From Oscillatoria sp. CS-180 (GTDB taxonomy: Bacteria > Cyanobacteriota > Cyanobacteriia > Phormidesmidales > Phormidesmidaceae), in the NCBI RefSeq assembly GCF_028330965.1, contig NZ_JAQMUB010000037.1, positions 224,640 through 288,639 of the forward strand: DNA of 64,000 nucleotides, written 5' to 3'. Below, piece by piece: positions 26,090 through 34,358 of the stretch. The first letter of the stretch is position 1, and each line of letters begins with the position of its first letter. A model generated the notes under the pieces. It made no database searches. It was not told the DNA's origin and was given only the letters and a program-made list of their open reading frames with translations. Position numbers and translations under genes: made by a program.

Positions 26090-26827
26090 ATGACCGATTT
26101 TCTGCAAAAGGGCGTTGAAAAGCTGACCGCGTTGTTTCCTGCCGCCATCTTCTATAAACCAATTTCAGAACGGATGATGGCCCTAACCATTGATGACGTT
26201 CCGGTTCCCGAAGCGTCGTCTCCCTGTCCGACCCGATGGATTTTGACTGCAATTGCAGAGCATAACCAGAGTGTATCGAATCAGGAGGAGAACGTTCGGG
26301 CAACTTTCTTTGTGATTGGCAGTCATCTCAACGAAGATCGGACGCTGCTCACCGACCTGGTGGCGCAGGGGCATGAGGTTGCTAATCATGGATTGATAGA
26401 TACCTGGCCTGCCCTCCAATCGAAGATGCGCTTTACGGAAGATTTTAGACGGACTCACGACCTGCTTACGGAGCAGATCCCTAGCTGTCCCATTCGCTGG
26501 TATCGTCCAGGCCGAGCTTTCTACACGTCTCAGATGCTAGAAACCGTTCAGCAAACAGAGGGGTATGAACCTACTTTTGCCTTGGCGTCTATGTTGCCTT
26601 TGGACACATTACCGGGAGGCGGCAATCCAAGATTGACAGCTCGATACGTTGCGCAGCACGTTTTTCCGGGAGCCATTCTGTTGCTTCATGGTGGTTCAGT
26701 GGCGCGATCTCGCAATACCGCAGCGGCACTCCGCCTGATATTGCCGAACTTGCAATCACAAGGCTATCGGGTCACCACGCTGAGTCATTTATGGGATCAA
26801 TCACCCGACAACGACCGCTCCATTTAA
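26090..26827 (+). CDS. Polysaccharide deacetylase family protein (CE4)
   Basis: 245 aa, NodB-homology fold. Motif 1 is ALTIDDVP (TFDDGP variant keeping both Asp), motif 2 is HEVANHG (zinc His pair), motif 3 RPGRAFY and the last motif ILLLHGG. So the D-H-H metal site and catalytic His are present. No signal peptide is clear at this ATG. Likely removes acetyl groups from an N-acetylglucosamine polymer such as peptidoglycan or exopolysaccharide. The Val in IDDVP and the lack of signal are slightly unusual. Divergent from the NUDIX gene, 160 bp apart. Confidence 0.82.
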   Translation: MTDFLQKGVEKLTALFPAAIFYKPISERMMALTIDDVPVPEASSPCPTRWILTAIAEHNQSVSNQEENVRATFFVIGSHLNEDRTLLTDLVAQGHEVANHGLIDTWPALQSKMRFTEDFRRTHDLLTEQIPSCPIRWYRPGRAFYTSQMLETVQQTEGYEPTFALASMLPLDTLPGGGNPRLTARYVAQHVFPGAILLLHGGSVARSRNTAAALRLILPNLQSQGYRVTTLSHLWDQSPDNDRSI

Positions 26828-26975
26828 TATTTACCTTTCAATCTTTAACATTCTCTCAGGAAAATCTCAGACTAACCGGTCGAAAGTGTTTTGTAATATG
26901 ATGGCTAAAAATTGTTTCCGGCCCGTCTGATTTTCATTTAGACAGACCGTCTTTCTATTTGCTAAGGGAGTAAAT

Positions 26976-27176
26976 ATGAACGCAAAATATTTTAGTGCGA
27001 TCGCAATCGCTGCGACCCTAACTGTTGGTACTGTCGGTTGTGGTGGCTCTGCCGTTGATCCTTGTGCTGGGACTACTGAAGAGGTAGATCCTGGTGTGGC
27101 TGATCCCTGTGCAGCTGACCCCTGCGCGGCTCCTGAAGAAGATCCTTGTGCAGCTGACCCCTGTGCAGGCAGCTAA
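26976..27176 (+). CDS. Tiny cysteine-rich lipoprotein of DPCA repeats
   Basis: 66 aa. A signal sequence ends in GTVGC, a plausible lipobox, so the mature protein would be lipid-anchored and only about 45 residues long. That part has five DPCA units (at VDPCAG, ADPCAA, ADPCAA, EDPCAA and ADPCAG), separated by acidic spacers. An AAGGGAG ribosome-binding site stands before the ATG, a TAATAT -10-like box lies at 26894, and a strong terminator follows, so it is a self-contained transcript of about 340 nt. Regular Cys next to Asp suggests metal binding or disulfide linkage. Function unknown. Confidence 0.75.
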   Translation: MNAKYFSAIAIAATLTVGTVGCGGSAVDPCAGTTEEVDPGVADPCAADPCAAPEEDPCAADPCAGS

Positions 27177-27215
27177 TTACTGACGGTGTAGCAATAACTC
27201 TATTGAGAACTACCA

Positions 27216-27245
27216 GCCCATGAGTGATGCGCTCGTGGGCTTTTT
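27216..27245 (+). terminator. Terminator of the DPCA lipoprotein gene
   Basis: Nine-pair stem with one G-T (GCCCATGAG with CTCGTGGGC), 7-nt loop, then TTTTT, 39 nt after the stop. Confidence 0.85.
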
Positions 27246-27326
27246 AGTGCTTCAGGAAATTTTCACCGGCTGGTGAATGGTCAATCATTCCTCAGAAGCG
27301 CTAGTGTGATCAGGTGGCTTTCATTC

Positions 27327-28028
27327 ATGGCTATGACATCCAACCGCGATCGCGACCTCCAAGAAGAAATGCAGCGCTTGATGGCAGAAGTTGAGACCGG
27401 ATATGCACCTGCCCAGAGCAATCAGGGCGCTCAACGATCTCAGGTGAAAACCAAGCCCAGCAATAAAGGATTCTTAGCTAAGCTGAAAGGCAACCTTCTA
27501 CTGCCGATCTGGATTCTAGCGATTCCCTGGAGCCAAGAAATTATTGATCAAGTGGTCTTTGCTGGAAATTGGAACCTACCAATTCATCCTCGCAGTCTAG
27601 ATGGCGTTGCGGGTATTTTCCTATCGGCGTTTTCCCACAGTGGGTTCATACATCTGATTAGTAATACAATCGGATTTCTAATTTTTAGCTGGCTGATTCT
27701 CGCCAAGAGCCGCCGTGATTACTGGGTCACCTTTGGTATTGGCTACTTGGGAGGAGGCGTGGCTAGTTGGCTACTGGGACCAACAAGTGTCCATGGGCTG
27801 AGCGGCGTCGTTTATACCTTGTTTGGCTATTTGTTGGTCATCGGGTGGCTAGAGCGACGTTTGGTTCCCCTACTCATTTCTGTTTTCGTTCTGGTTAATT
27901 ACAGCGCTACCCTCTGGGGAGTTCTGCCAACGCAGCCCATGGTTGCTTGGTGGGGACATCTTTTTGGGTTAATACTGGGAATTTTTGCGGCGATCGGGAT
28001 CTACCAGGAGCCTGAAGCCAAAACATAG
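27327..28028 (+). CDS. Rhomboid-family intramembrane serine protease
   Basis: 233 aa from ATG 27327; the frame is open 18 codons more. A soluble N-terminus of about 55 residues is followed by six hydrophobic segments. The catalytic pair is visible: S159 in HGLSGV and H211 in WWGHLFG, with the oxyanion H109/N113 in HLISN. Rhomboids cut membrane proteins within the bilayer; the substrate is unknown. Close to the small DPCA lipoprotein but separated from it by a terminator. Confidence 0.85.
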   Translation: MAMTSNRDRDLQEEMQRLMAEVETGYAPAQSNQGAQRSQVKTKPSNKGFLAKLKGNLLLPIWILAIPWSQEIIDQVVFAGNWNLPIHPRSLDGVAGIFLSAFSHSGFIHLISNTIGFLIFSWLILAKSRRDYWVTFGIGYLGGGVASWLLGPTSVHGLSGVVYTLFGYLLVIGWLERRLVPLLISVFVLVNYSATLWGVLPTQPMVAWWGHLFGLILGIFAAIGIYQEPEAKT

Positions 28029-28065
28029 AACTTTATAGCAGGCAAATCCTGAAAAGTTATAGGTA

Positions 28066-28166
28066 TAGCCGTCGTTAGTTCCGTTATGTCAAGACGGCGA
28101 GCCCTTTGCGATGTGCATCAGTACCGGATGCTGTTGCGTGCACAAGCCTAAATGGCTAAAGCTATA
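28066..28166 (+). repeat. Dispersed repeat family A, copy 2
   Basis: Begins with the stem GCCGTC ... GACGGC (28068-28073 and 28093-28098), then ends GTGCACAAGCCTAAATGGCT and AAAGCTATA, as in copy 1. Followed 9 bp later by a family B copy. Confidence 0.65.
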
Positions 28167-28175
28167 CTGTGCTGA

Positions 28176-28265
28176 CTATAGCGGCATGCATTTCAATCAA
28201 GCACACCCTACTCCCCACTCCCTTAAGACACTGAGATGTACTTGACCAAGTTGCACAGGGCTATA
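28176..28265 (+). repeat. Dispersed repeat family B, copy 2
   Basis: CTATAGCGGCATGCATTT, CAAGCACACCCTACT, CTTAAGACACTGAGATGTAC and TTGCACAGGGCTATA. Near-identical blocks recur inverted at 12097-12198 and direct at 45206-45295. Confidence 0.75.
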
Positions 28266-28336
28266 AAAATAAAAGGCGATCATCCCCTCATTCCATGAGA
28301 TCTGTTTTCGCTCAAAGTAAAACCGGCATCAAACGG

Positions 28337-28513
28337 TTAATCGACGACCTTGATTCGCCCTTGACTAAGAGCCTCATACACACGATCCAGCTGCCTTTTA
28401 TCGGCAGGCGAAAGGCTACGCTGTGAGAACAACTGCATCAAAAGCTGCTGATCGTAACGAGTTAGACGACGGGTTGCAAAGATGTTTTCGATGGTGTTTT
28501 CGAGGGTAGTCAT
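28337..28513 (-). CDS. Small conserved-looking protein, 58 aa
   Basis: Encodes MTTLENTIENIFATRRLTR... to ...RIKVVD, with an AGGAG site 12 nt before the ATG. Predicted all-helical and basic, with the pattern of small cyanobacterial regulators or adaptor proteins (RLTRYDQQLLMQLF, then LSPADKRQLDRVYEAL, reminiscent of a helix-turn-helix). I believe similar 55-60-aa proteins occur widely in cyanobacteria but cannot name the family. The rest of 28514-28981 shows no gene. Confidence 0.7.
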   Translation of the reverse strand: MTTLENTIENIFATRRLTRYDQQLLMQLFSQRSLSPADKRQLDRVYEALSQGRIKVVD

Positions 28514-28981
28514 GACTCAAAGATGCTCCTGGCGATAAACTTGCAGATTACACAGGTTTTGGTAGAAGACTGCTGGAACTCCCCTCTGTCTAATCAGCGC
28601 TCAAGGGGCTGTAACAGCCGTGAAAAGGCAGTGTTTCAACTACAAGAAGGTCCATTCAAAATGACATTGATGGTGATATCTCACTGATGGCGATATCCAA
28701 TGTGTTTGGACAGGCATATAAGCGGTTTTGAGTGTTCGATATCTGGCCTCAACCTCTCAATACACTCGTTTGAATTGTGCGTTATTGCATATTGTCAATT
28801 GAATAGTGATGTATCTATTAATGCATCAGTGTTAAGGCGCATGTTTTATCGACGAATTCTCAAATGCATTCATGTTTAAGCGATTCCGCTTACGGATAAA
28901 TGGCTGGACCTTACTGAAAAAAGAATAAACTCTTGTTAGTTTTTACGCAAACATTTCTGTCTAGTGCTGATATATACGGAA

Positions 28982-29013
28982 AGAGAGGACATGTTCATGC
29001 CCTCTCTCTTTTT
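28982..29013 (-). terminator. Terminator downstream of rpe
   Basis: AGAGAGG (28982-28988) pairs with CCTCTCT (29001-29007), with CATG/CATG continuing inside. T runs flank it on both strands (TTTTT at 29009-29013; TTTCC on the minus strand), so it may work both ways. Begins 30 nt past the rpe stop. Confidence 0.75.
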
Positions 29014-29042
29014 CCTCAATAGAGGATCTCTTAATGGGAGCT

Positions 29043-29750
29043 TTAGACTGCCGCTAGCTCAGGCGTTGGGCGCTTGCTGTTACGAATGCCTTCGATCGCC
29101 TCGGCATAGTCAGGAGCTTTGAACACAGCAGATCCCGCGACAATAGCGTTAGCGCCTGCTTCAAGCACTTGCCATGTATTGTCAGGCTTAAGGCCACCAT
29201 CCACTTCAATCCAGGGATCTAAACCGCGCTCGTCGCACATTTGACGGAGCTTCTGAATCTTGGGAACAACGTTAGGGATGAATTTCTGTCCGCCAAAGCC
29301 AGGGTTGACACTCATGATCAATACGAGATCACACAGCTCAAGCACGTATTTAATCAGTTCAAGGGGGGTAGACGGATTTAGCACAACACCTGCTTGCTTG
29401 CCCAACTCGCGGATTTGGCCTAATGTTCTGTGCAGGTGAGGGGATGCATTGTGCTCAGCATGAACCGAGATGATGTCGGCTCCCGCTTTAGCAAAATCCT
29501 CAACGTACTTCTCAGGCTCGACGATCATGAGGTGAACATCTAGCGGCTTCTGAGTAACAGGACGCAGTGCCTTAACAATGAGAGGACCAATCGTAATGTT
29601 GGGAACAAACCGACCATCCATTACATCAACGTGAATCCAATCGGCTCCTGCTTCATCAATGGCACGGACTTCATCACCTAAACGACTGAAGTCAGCCGAC
29701 AAAATTGATGGAGAAACAACAACCGATTTTTGTGACTGGGTATGGATCAT
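29043..29750 (-). CDS. rpe: Ribulose-phosphate 3-epimerase
   Basis: 235 aa, TIM barrel. Family blocks: [51 protein letters not shown] and VDGGLKPDN, holding the metal His/Asp ligands. Interconverts ribulose 5-phosphate and xylulose 5-phosphate in the Calvin cycle and pentose phosphate pathway. Single gene with its own terminator. Confidence 0.97.
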   Translation of the reverse strand: MIHTQSQKSVVVSPSILSADFSRLGDEVRAIDEAGADWIHVDVMDGRFVPNITIGPLIVKALRPVTQKPLDVHLMIVEPEKYVEDFAKAGADIISVHAEHNASPHLHRTLGQIRELGKQAGVVLNPSTPLELIKYVLELCDLVLIMSVNPGFGGQKFIPNVVPKIQKLRQMCDERGLDPWIEVDGGLKPDNTWQVLEAGANAIVAGSAVFKAPDYAEAIEGIRNSKRPTPELAAV

Positions 29751-30204
29751 AAGTGCGGCCCTCTCCTAGAATGCTTTAGTATTCATCGTAACAAAAACTT
29801 TAGGCTTTTCAACAGAACTTATCTTTCAAATTGGGTTTACTTTTAGCCCTGTTTACCTCTGAATGCGTAGGAGTAATCTCTTTAGAAAAGCTACTGCGAG
29901 CTACTTACTATCAAACTTTTCAGCATTTAGAGGACTGTAAACGGTATCAAAATCAAACAGTAGGGAGTTATTTAGTAAAACGGCGGAACCCAGTCCAAAA
30001 TTACGCTGTTCTTTAAGTGCTTCCATTGTTTGAACCTGGCGAAATGCGATCGCCGATAAAAAAATGAGTGAGCTGAGGCTGAAACTGTTATCGACCGATG
30101 ACAAGTTTTACTTAACTTTGTCCTAAATCTGCACCGTCAAACTGCATTTGTAAGCGTTAATGGTTGAGAGAACGCCACACTGCTGCTTTGGAGTTTGAGG
30201 TTGA
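29751..30204. other. Divergent intergenic region, no gene seen
   Basis: 454 bp between divergent rpe and the S8 protease. Small frames on both strands lack any protein-like features. Must include both promoters; none can be placed with confidence. Confidence 0.45.
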
Positions 30205-31863
30205 ATGGATTCACGGAAACTTAAGGCGCTCCTGCGCAATTGGCAAACCTATTGTTTGGGAGTTGCAGGGGTTGCCGGAGTGGGATTGCCTGCTCTAGCA
30301 CTGTCTTCATCTGTTGGAGTAGGAGGCATTGATGCGCTTAGATTACACAGCGCTCCCTACTTTTTGACGGGGGAGAAGATCGCAATTGGACAAGTTGAAA
30401 TTGGCCGCCCTAGCCAGTTTGGACTTGACAAGGTTGCCGATGCAGACCTGCCTGTGAAGGTGGATCGGGTTTTTTTCCTCGATCAGCAGCCAACGCCTAA
30501 CCAATATGTAGATGGTCATGCTGCCAATGTTGCTAGCGTGATGGTCAGCCAAGATAAGACGCTAACGGGAGTCGCGCCAGACGCGCACCTGTATGCCGCA
30601 GCGGTGGGCCCCATCCGAGGTCGGAGTGGGCAACCCGAAGAATGTTTCGCCTCTCAGCAGTTGGCTTTGAGCAATGGAGGCGATCTACGAGCCATTAACT
30701 TCAGCTTTGGTGAATCGTTGGGGCGTGATCCTCGTCCTGATGCAGTGCTGGATGGCAATGCGTTGCTAACGCTTTGTATAGACTGGTCTCAGCGGGTTCA
30801 CGATGTCCTATATGTCGTGGCAGGCAATCAGGGCGGCGGCGGCATTCCCATTCCTACTGATAACTTTAACGGTCTCAATGTGGCCTATTCTCGGGCAGTA
30901 GACGGGCAATTCGCGAAGGTTGACTTTGCAAATCTCAGTAGTGAACCTGACTTTCGACCTTTTCGATCGCAAGTCCCTGAAAGTAACGTTGGCGATCGCC
31001 GCTCTGTCAACATCGTTGCGCCTGGTAGCCAAATCGAGGTGATTAATCCTGACGGGGATTTTCGTACCGTTAGCGGTACTAGCTTTGCAGCACCCCATGT
31101 CACAGCCACAATTGCTTTGCTGCAGCAGTGGTCTGATCGACAGATTCGTTCGGCTGATTGGAGCTTAGACGCCCGTGAACCGATGGTTATGAAAGCAGTC
31201 CTGCTCAATTCTGCGGACAAGCTTGAGGATGCAGGGGACGGTTTGTTACTGGGAATGACGCGCACACTGTACGACGAAAGTAATCTCACTTGGCTAGAGT
31301 CGGATGCTTATCGCGATCGCAGTCGGCCATTGCACAGCGATCTAGGAACGGGACATTTGAATGCCTATCGGGCGCTACAACAGCTTCAGGGAGGACAGTG
31401 GTCCAGCAACAACTCAGTGCCCGTTATCGGTTGGAGCTATGGCACAACTGAGTCTCCCCTGCCACCCGATTTGCCCCGCACAGAAGATGCGGTTCTGTAT
31501 CAAGACTATGTGTTTGATGTTCCACTACAAGGCGGGAGCTATCTTTCAGCAACCCTTGCTTGGGAACGTTTAGTCGTCTTGAATGATGAGAATGGCAACG
31601 ATGTTTATGACTTGGGTGAATCGTTTCAGAATCGGGGTTTGAACAATCTAGATCTTTATTTGATGCGGGCTGAAGATGACAATATCGCCGACAGCGTATG
31701 GTCGTCTATTAGTCAGGAAGATAGCTTGGAGCACATCTTTACCCAGATTCCTGAGACGGGGACCTACAAACTTCGGGTTGTCTATCGACAGCAGATCGAA
31801 GATGAGTTGGCTCAAGACTATGCCTTAGCTTGGTGGGCTGTGCCTGCTGGGGAAGCCAACTAA
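30205..31863 (+). CDS. Exported S8 (subtilisin-like) protease with Glu at the usual Asp site
   Basis: 552 aa. A signal-like N-terminus (residues 15-33, cleavage near LALSSS) is followed by a subtilase domain: block 1 IAIGQVEIGRP, H105 in DGHAANVAS, oxyanion N208 in VVAGNQGG, and S293 in SGTSFAAPHV. In most subtilases block 1 reads (I/V)DTG; here E65 occupies the Asp position. A C-terminal beta-rich domain (about 395-545) contains an acidic turn (NDENGNDVYDLGE) that could bind calcium. Probably active outside the cytoplasm. If E65 does not support His, the enzyme might be weak or inactive. Confidence 0.82.
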   Translation: MDSRKLKALLRNWQTYCLGVAGVAGVGLPALALSSSVGVGGIDALRLHSAPYFLTGEKIAIGQVEIGRPSQFGLDKVADADLPVKVDRVFFLDQQPTPNQYVDGHAANVASVMVSQDKTLTGVAPDAHLYAAAVGPIRGRSGQPEECFASQQLALSNGGDLRAINFSFGESLGRDPRPDAVLDGNALLTLCIDWSQRVHDVLYVVAGNQGGGGIPIPTDNFNGLNVAYSRAVDGQFAKVDFANLSSEPDFRPFRSQVPESNVGDRRSVNIVAPGSQIEVINPDGDFRTVSGTSFAAPHVTATIALLQQWSDRQIRSADWSLDAREPMVMKAVLLNSADKLEDAGDGLLLGMTRTLYDESNLTWLESDAYRDRSRPLHSDLGTGHLNAYRALQQLQGGQWSSNNSVPVIGWSYGTTESPLPPDLPRTEDAVLYQDYVFDVPLQGGSYLSATLAWERLVVLNDENGNDVYDLGESFQNRGLNNLDLYLMRAEDDNIADSVWSSISQEDSLEHIFTQIPETGTYKLRVVYRQQIEDELAQDYALAWWAVPAGEAN

Positions 31864-31931
31864 CCTGCTTGCTGGTTTCGGGCAGACAGGTTTGTTAGGG
31901 TAAAGCGAGAGCACCAATAGAGATAATAAGC

Positions 31932-32222
31932 ATGACGTTTTCTCAAACTGCGGGTATCTCGGTTGAAAAGTCGCCTGGTCGCGATCGCTTAGACGCTTTA
32001 GGTGTCTTTGATTGGCCGGTTTGGGGCAAAGAGGCCTCTACTTTTCCATGGACCTATGATGACTCGGAGACCTGCTACTTCCTAGAGGGAGACGTCGTTG
32101 TTACCCCAGAAGGCGGAGACCCCGTCAGTATGAGTCAGGGGGATTTGGTCACGTTTCCTGCCGGGATGAGCTGCACTTGGGACATTCGCTCTGATGTCAA
32201 AAAGCACTATTCTTTCAGTTGA
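31932..32222 (+). CDS. Small cupin-domain protein
   Basis: 96 aa, single cupin of the DUF861 (cupin_3) type. Visible blocks: KEASTFPWTYDDSETCYFLEGDVVVTPEGG and GDLVTFPAGMSCTWDI. The acidic/Tyr positions typical of the EutQ-like group are kept, and few His ligands are seen. Function unknown. Lies 68 bp after the protease. Confidence 0.8.
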   Translation: MTFSQTAGISVEKSPGRDRLDALGVFDWPVWGKEASTFPWTYDDSETCYFLEGDVVVTPEGGDPVSMSQGDLVTFPAGMSCTWDIRSDVKKHYSFS

Positions 32223-32290
32223 TCTTTAACTGTTAAGGACGATCGCATCGCTCCCTCACTCATTTACATCGTCATTTACACTTCGGTTTC

Positions 32291-32599
32291 ATGCGTTTTC
32301 TATTTCAAGGGTACCGTCACTTGCTGACTCATCCCCGATACGGCATCTGGGTGATGCTGGCGTCGCTACTGTATCTCATTAGTCCCATCGACCTGTCGCC
32401 CGACTTGATGCCGCTATTGGGACAAATTGATGATGTGGCCTTGATTGTACTGATCCTTTCGGTCGCGAGTCAGTGGCTCGGTCAACAGTTTCTCCGCCAG
32501 CCCGCGTCTGAGTCTGCGGCAGACATGAACCGGGATGGAGAAGCCGTTCGGGAAACGGTGGATGTGAAAGCCGTTGAAGTGGATGCAACAGAAATTTGA
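32291..32599 (+). CDS. DUF1232 (YkvA-like) membrane protein
   Basis: 102 aa. The DUF1232 signature LLYLISPIDLSPDLMPLLGQIDDVALIVLIL covers residues 25-55, with two hydrophobic helices. The C-terminal 35 residues are acidic and variable. These small membrane proteins are widespread and of unknown function. Same strand as the cupin gene, 68 bp apart. Confidence 0.85.
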   Translation: MRFLFQGYRHLLTHPRYGIWVMLASLLYLISPIDLSPDLMPLLGQIDDVALIVLILSVASQWLGQQFLRQPASESAADMNRDGEAVRETVDVKAVEVDATEI

Positions 32600-32628
32600 T
32601 GTGGGAAGTCTAAACGCATAGGCGTGAT

Positions 32629-33030
32629 TCAGGATTGAGGGCGCAAGGGCAATAGCTCCTGCAGGGATGCTAAGAGCTTGATGCGGACAAAATCAATCTG
32701 ACCTGTAGCGTTGATCTTGAAGATCCAGGCGGTGTTGACTTTGAAGACTAGCGCCTTAACTTGGCCGATTACGGTGATTTGAGAGCGATCGTCTGCCTGT
32801 TCCCCCGCCACCTCTTGGGGATACGCCTGCATTCCCTCAGCTTCACGATGTAGATAAGCGCTGATAGCTTCAGTTCCCTCGATCAGTTCTTCGAAGGGAG
32901 GCTTCATCTGCCCAGTCTCCGAGAAGAGAGCCGCCGTTGCCTCAAAATCCCCATTATTAAAGGTTTGAAAATAACGCTCAATCGTCTGCTTCTGCTGAGG
33001 CGAAGCAATCTCTTCCAATATCAACGGCAT
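32629..33030 (-). CDS. NTF2-fold homologue of the orange carotenoid protein C-terminal domain
   Basis: 133 aa. It starts like the OCP C-terminal domain (QQKQTIERYFQTFNNGDFEATAALF), keeps KPPFEELIEGTEAISAYLHREAEGM and ends AWIFKINATGQIDFVRIKLLASLQELLPL. Free-standing relatives (CTDH) shuttle or bind carotenoids, often through a conserved Cys. This copy has no Cys at all. The Trp of AWIF, matching OCP W288, is kept, while the other ring Trp (OCP W277) is replaced in VKALVF. It may bind a carotenoid differently or another ligand. No OCP, FRP or helical-domain gene adjoins it. Confidence 0.75.
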   Translation of the reverse strand: MPLILEEIASPQQKQTIERYFQTFNNGDFEATAALFSETGQMKPPFEELIEGTEAISAYLHREAEGMQAYPQEVAGEQADDRSQITVIGQVKALVFKVNTAWIFKINATGQIDFVRIKLLASLQELLPLRPQS

Positions 33031-33224
33031 TCAGAACCTCAGTTATCTATTCAAGCACCTCCACAAGAATAGGCAGACATCACTAACCCAGCATCTTTCT
33101 AGGACAGGATTTTGGGCAAATCCCTACTTCATCACACTCCACCTTCCAGGCTCACTTGAACAAAAACTGCTGCTATTGGTTCGCTATACAATGCAAGCGA
33201 GGTCGCAGGCAGGGGCTAGACAAC

Positions 33225-33497
33225 ATGGAACGAGTCAGAATGAATGTGTATGGCAGGGTACAGGGAGTCGGTTTCCGCTACAGCACACAAGTCAAAGCTG
33301 CCCAGTTGGGCCTGACTGGATATGTCAAGAATCTTCCGAACGGCTGCGTCGAGATCGTTGCGATAGGTCACTCTGAAGCACTTGAGCAGCTACAGGCATG
33401 GGCAGAAGTTGGTCCTGCTGCTGCTCAAGTCCAATCTGTAGAGGTTGTAGCAGAGCCAACTGCTGAAGCATTGACCGGTTTTTCCATCCGGCGATAA
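33225..33497 (+). CDS. acyP: Acylphosphatase
   Basis: 90 aa from ATG 33225 (MERVRMNVYGRVQGVGFRY). Signature GRVQGVGFR carries the phosphate-binding Arg, and GYVKNLPNG carries the catalytic Asn. Hydrolyses acyl phosphates such as 1,3-bisphosphoglycerate and carbamoyl phosphate. The upstream 23 in-frame codons are not family-like. Confidence 0.93.
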   Translation: MERVRMNVYGRVQGVGFRYSTQVKAAQLGLTGYVKNLPNGCVEIVAIGHSEALEQLQAWAEVGPAAAQVQSVEVVAEPTAEALTGFSIRR

Positions 33498-33527
33498 GTT
33501 TGAATAATTCATAGGGGAGATAGCACA

Positions 33528-33998
33528 ATGGCAGGCCACATCGTACAAATCAGTCTGTCTGGCGGGGGATTGCCTAAGACAGCCGTTCCTGAAGCGGAGA
33601 TTGTTGAAAACGGTCTGGTTGGCGATAAGCACAATCACCCCAAGATCCACGGTGGGCCTGAAAAAGCGGTATGTCTCTGGTCGTTAGAAGTCATTGAAAC
33701 GCTCCAGCAAGAGGGACATAACATTGCGCCTGGGTGTGCCGGAGAGAACGTCACGATCGCGGGATTAGATTGGCCTGAAATCATTCCTGGCAAGCGCCTG
33801 CAGCTTGGGCACGAGGTTTTGTTAGAGATTGCCAGCTACACCACCCCCTGTCGTGCCAATATGCGCTGGTTTGCTGATAAACGCTACAGCCGGATTCACC
33901 AAAAGCATCACCCAGGCAGTAGCCGAGTATATGCCCGGGTTTTGCAGTCTGGCAAAATTCATGAGGGAGATCCGGTAACCCTCACCCCAACTGCTTGA
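33528..33998 (+). CDS. MOSC-domain protein
   Basis: 156 aa. MOSC core: GLVGDKHNHPKIHGGPEKAVCLWS, PGCAGENVTIAGLDW and the conserved Cys in TTPCRANMRWF, which is thought to carry the molybdenum or sulfur ligand. YiiM-like small MOSC proteins detoxify N-hydroxylated compounds or transfer sulfur; the substrate here is unknown. Starts 30 bp after acyP on the same strand. Confidence 0.9.
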   Translation: MAGHIVQISLSGGGLPKTAVPEAEIVENGLVGDKHNHPKIHGGPEKAVCLWSLEVIETLQQEGHNIAPGCAGENVTIAGLDWPEIIPGKRLQLGHEVLLEIASYTTPCRANMRWFADKRYSRIHQKHHPGSSRVYARVLQSGKIHEGDPVTLTPTA

Positions 33999-34156
33999 TA
34001 CAGCATCAGTAGAACAGCGAACATTCACCATTCGAAAAACTCTCTGTAAACTAAAAAGGCCTGCTCTTACGATCGCTGTACATTTTGGTCTGAACAGGAC
34101 TCATATACTGTTGTGTCCGACGCTGTCGTTATAGCAGCGCCGGATTTGTTTAACTG

Positions 34157-34291
34157 AGATCTTGCACTAGTACATCGGCATCCTACATTTGCCCCTAAAT
34201 CCTCCAATTTTGGGGGACTTCGACCTCAGAACCCCCCAAATTTGGGGGGCAGGGGGGCAAGTCAGGCAATATCGGGACAACTGCAAGATCT
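34157..34291. mobile_element. MITE-like repeat element, about 135 bp
   Basis: Ends are inverted: AGATCTTGCA (34157-34166) and TGCAAGATCT (34282-34291). The interior holds nested G/C hairpins (CCTCCAATTTTGGGGG and CCCCCCAAATTTGGGGGG). This matches a repeat type I recall as frequent between cyanobacterial genes, near IS ends. No transposase inside. It lies just upstream of the potassium-channel start and rules out the longer reading of that gene. Confidence 0.6.
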
Positions 34292-34358
34292 GAGTTTAAG
34301 GCGTGATTGGTTTGCGATCGCTGCTCAAGCGGTTAGAAGGTGTTATCAGGAGAATTGC

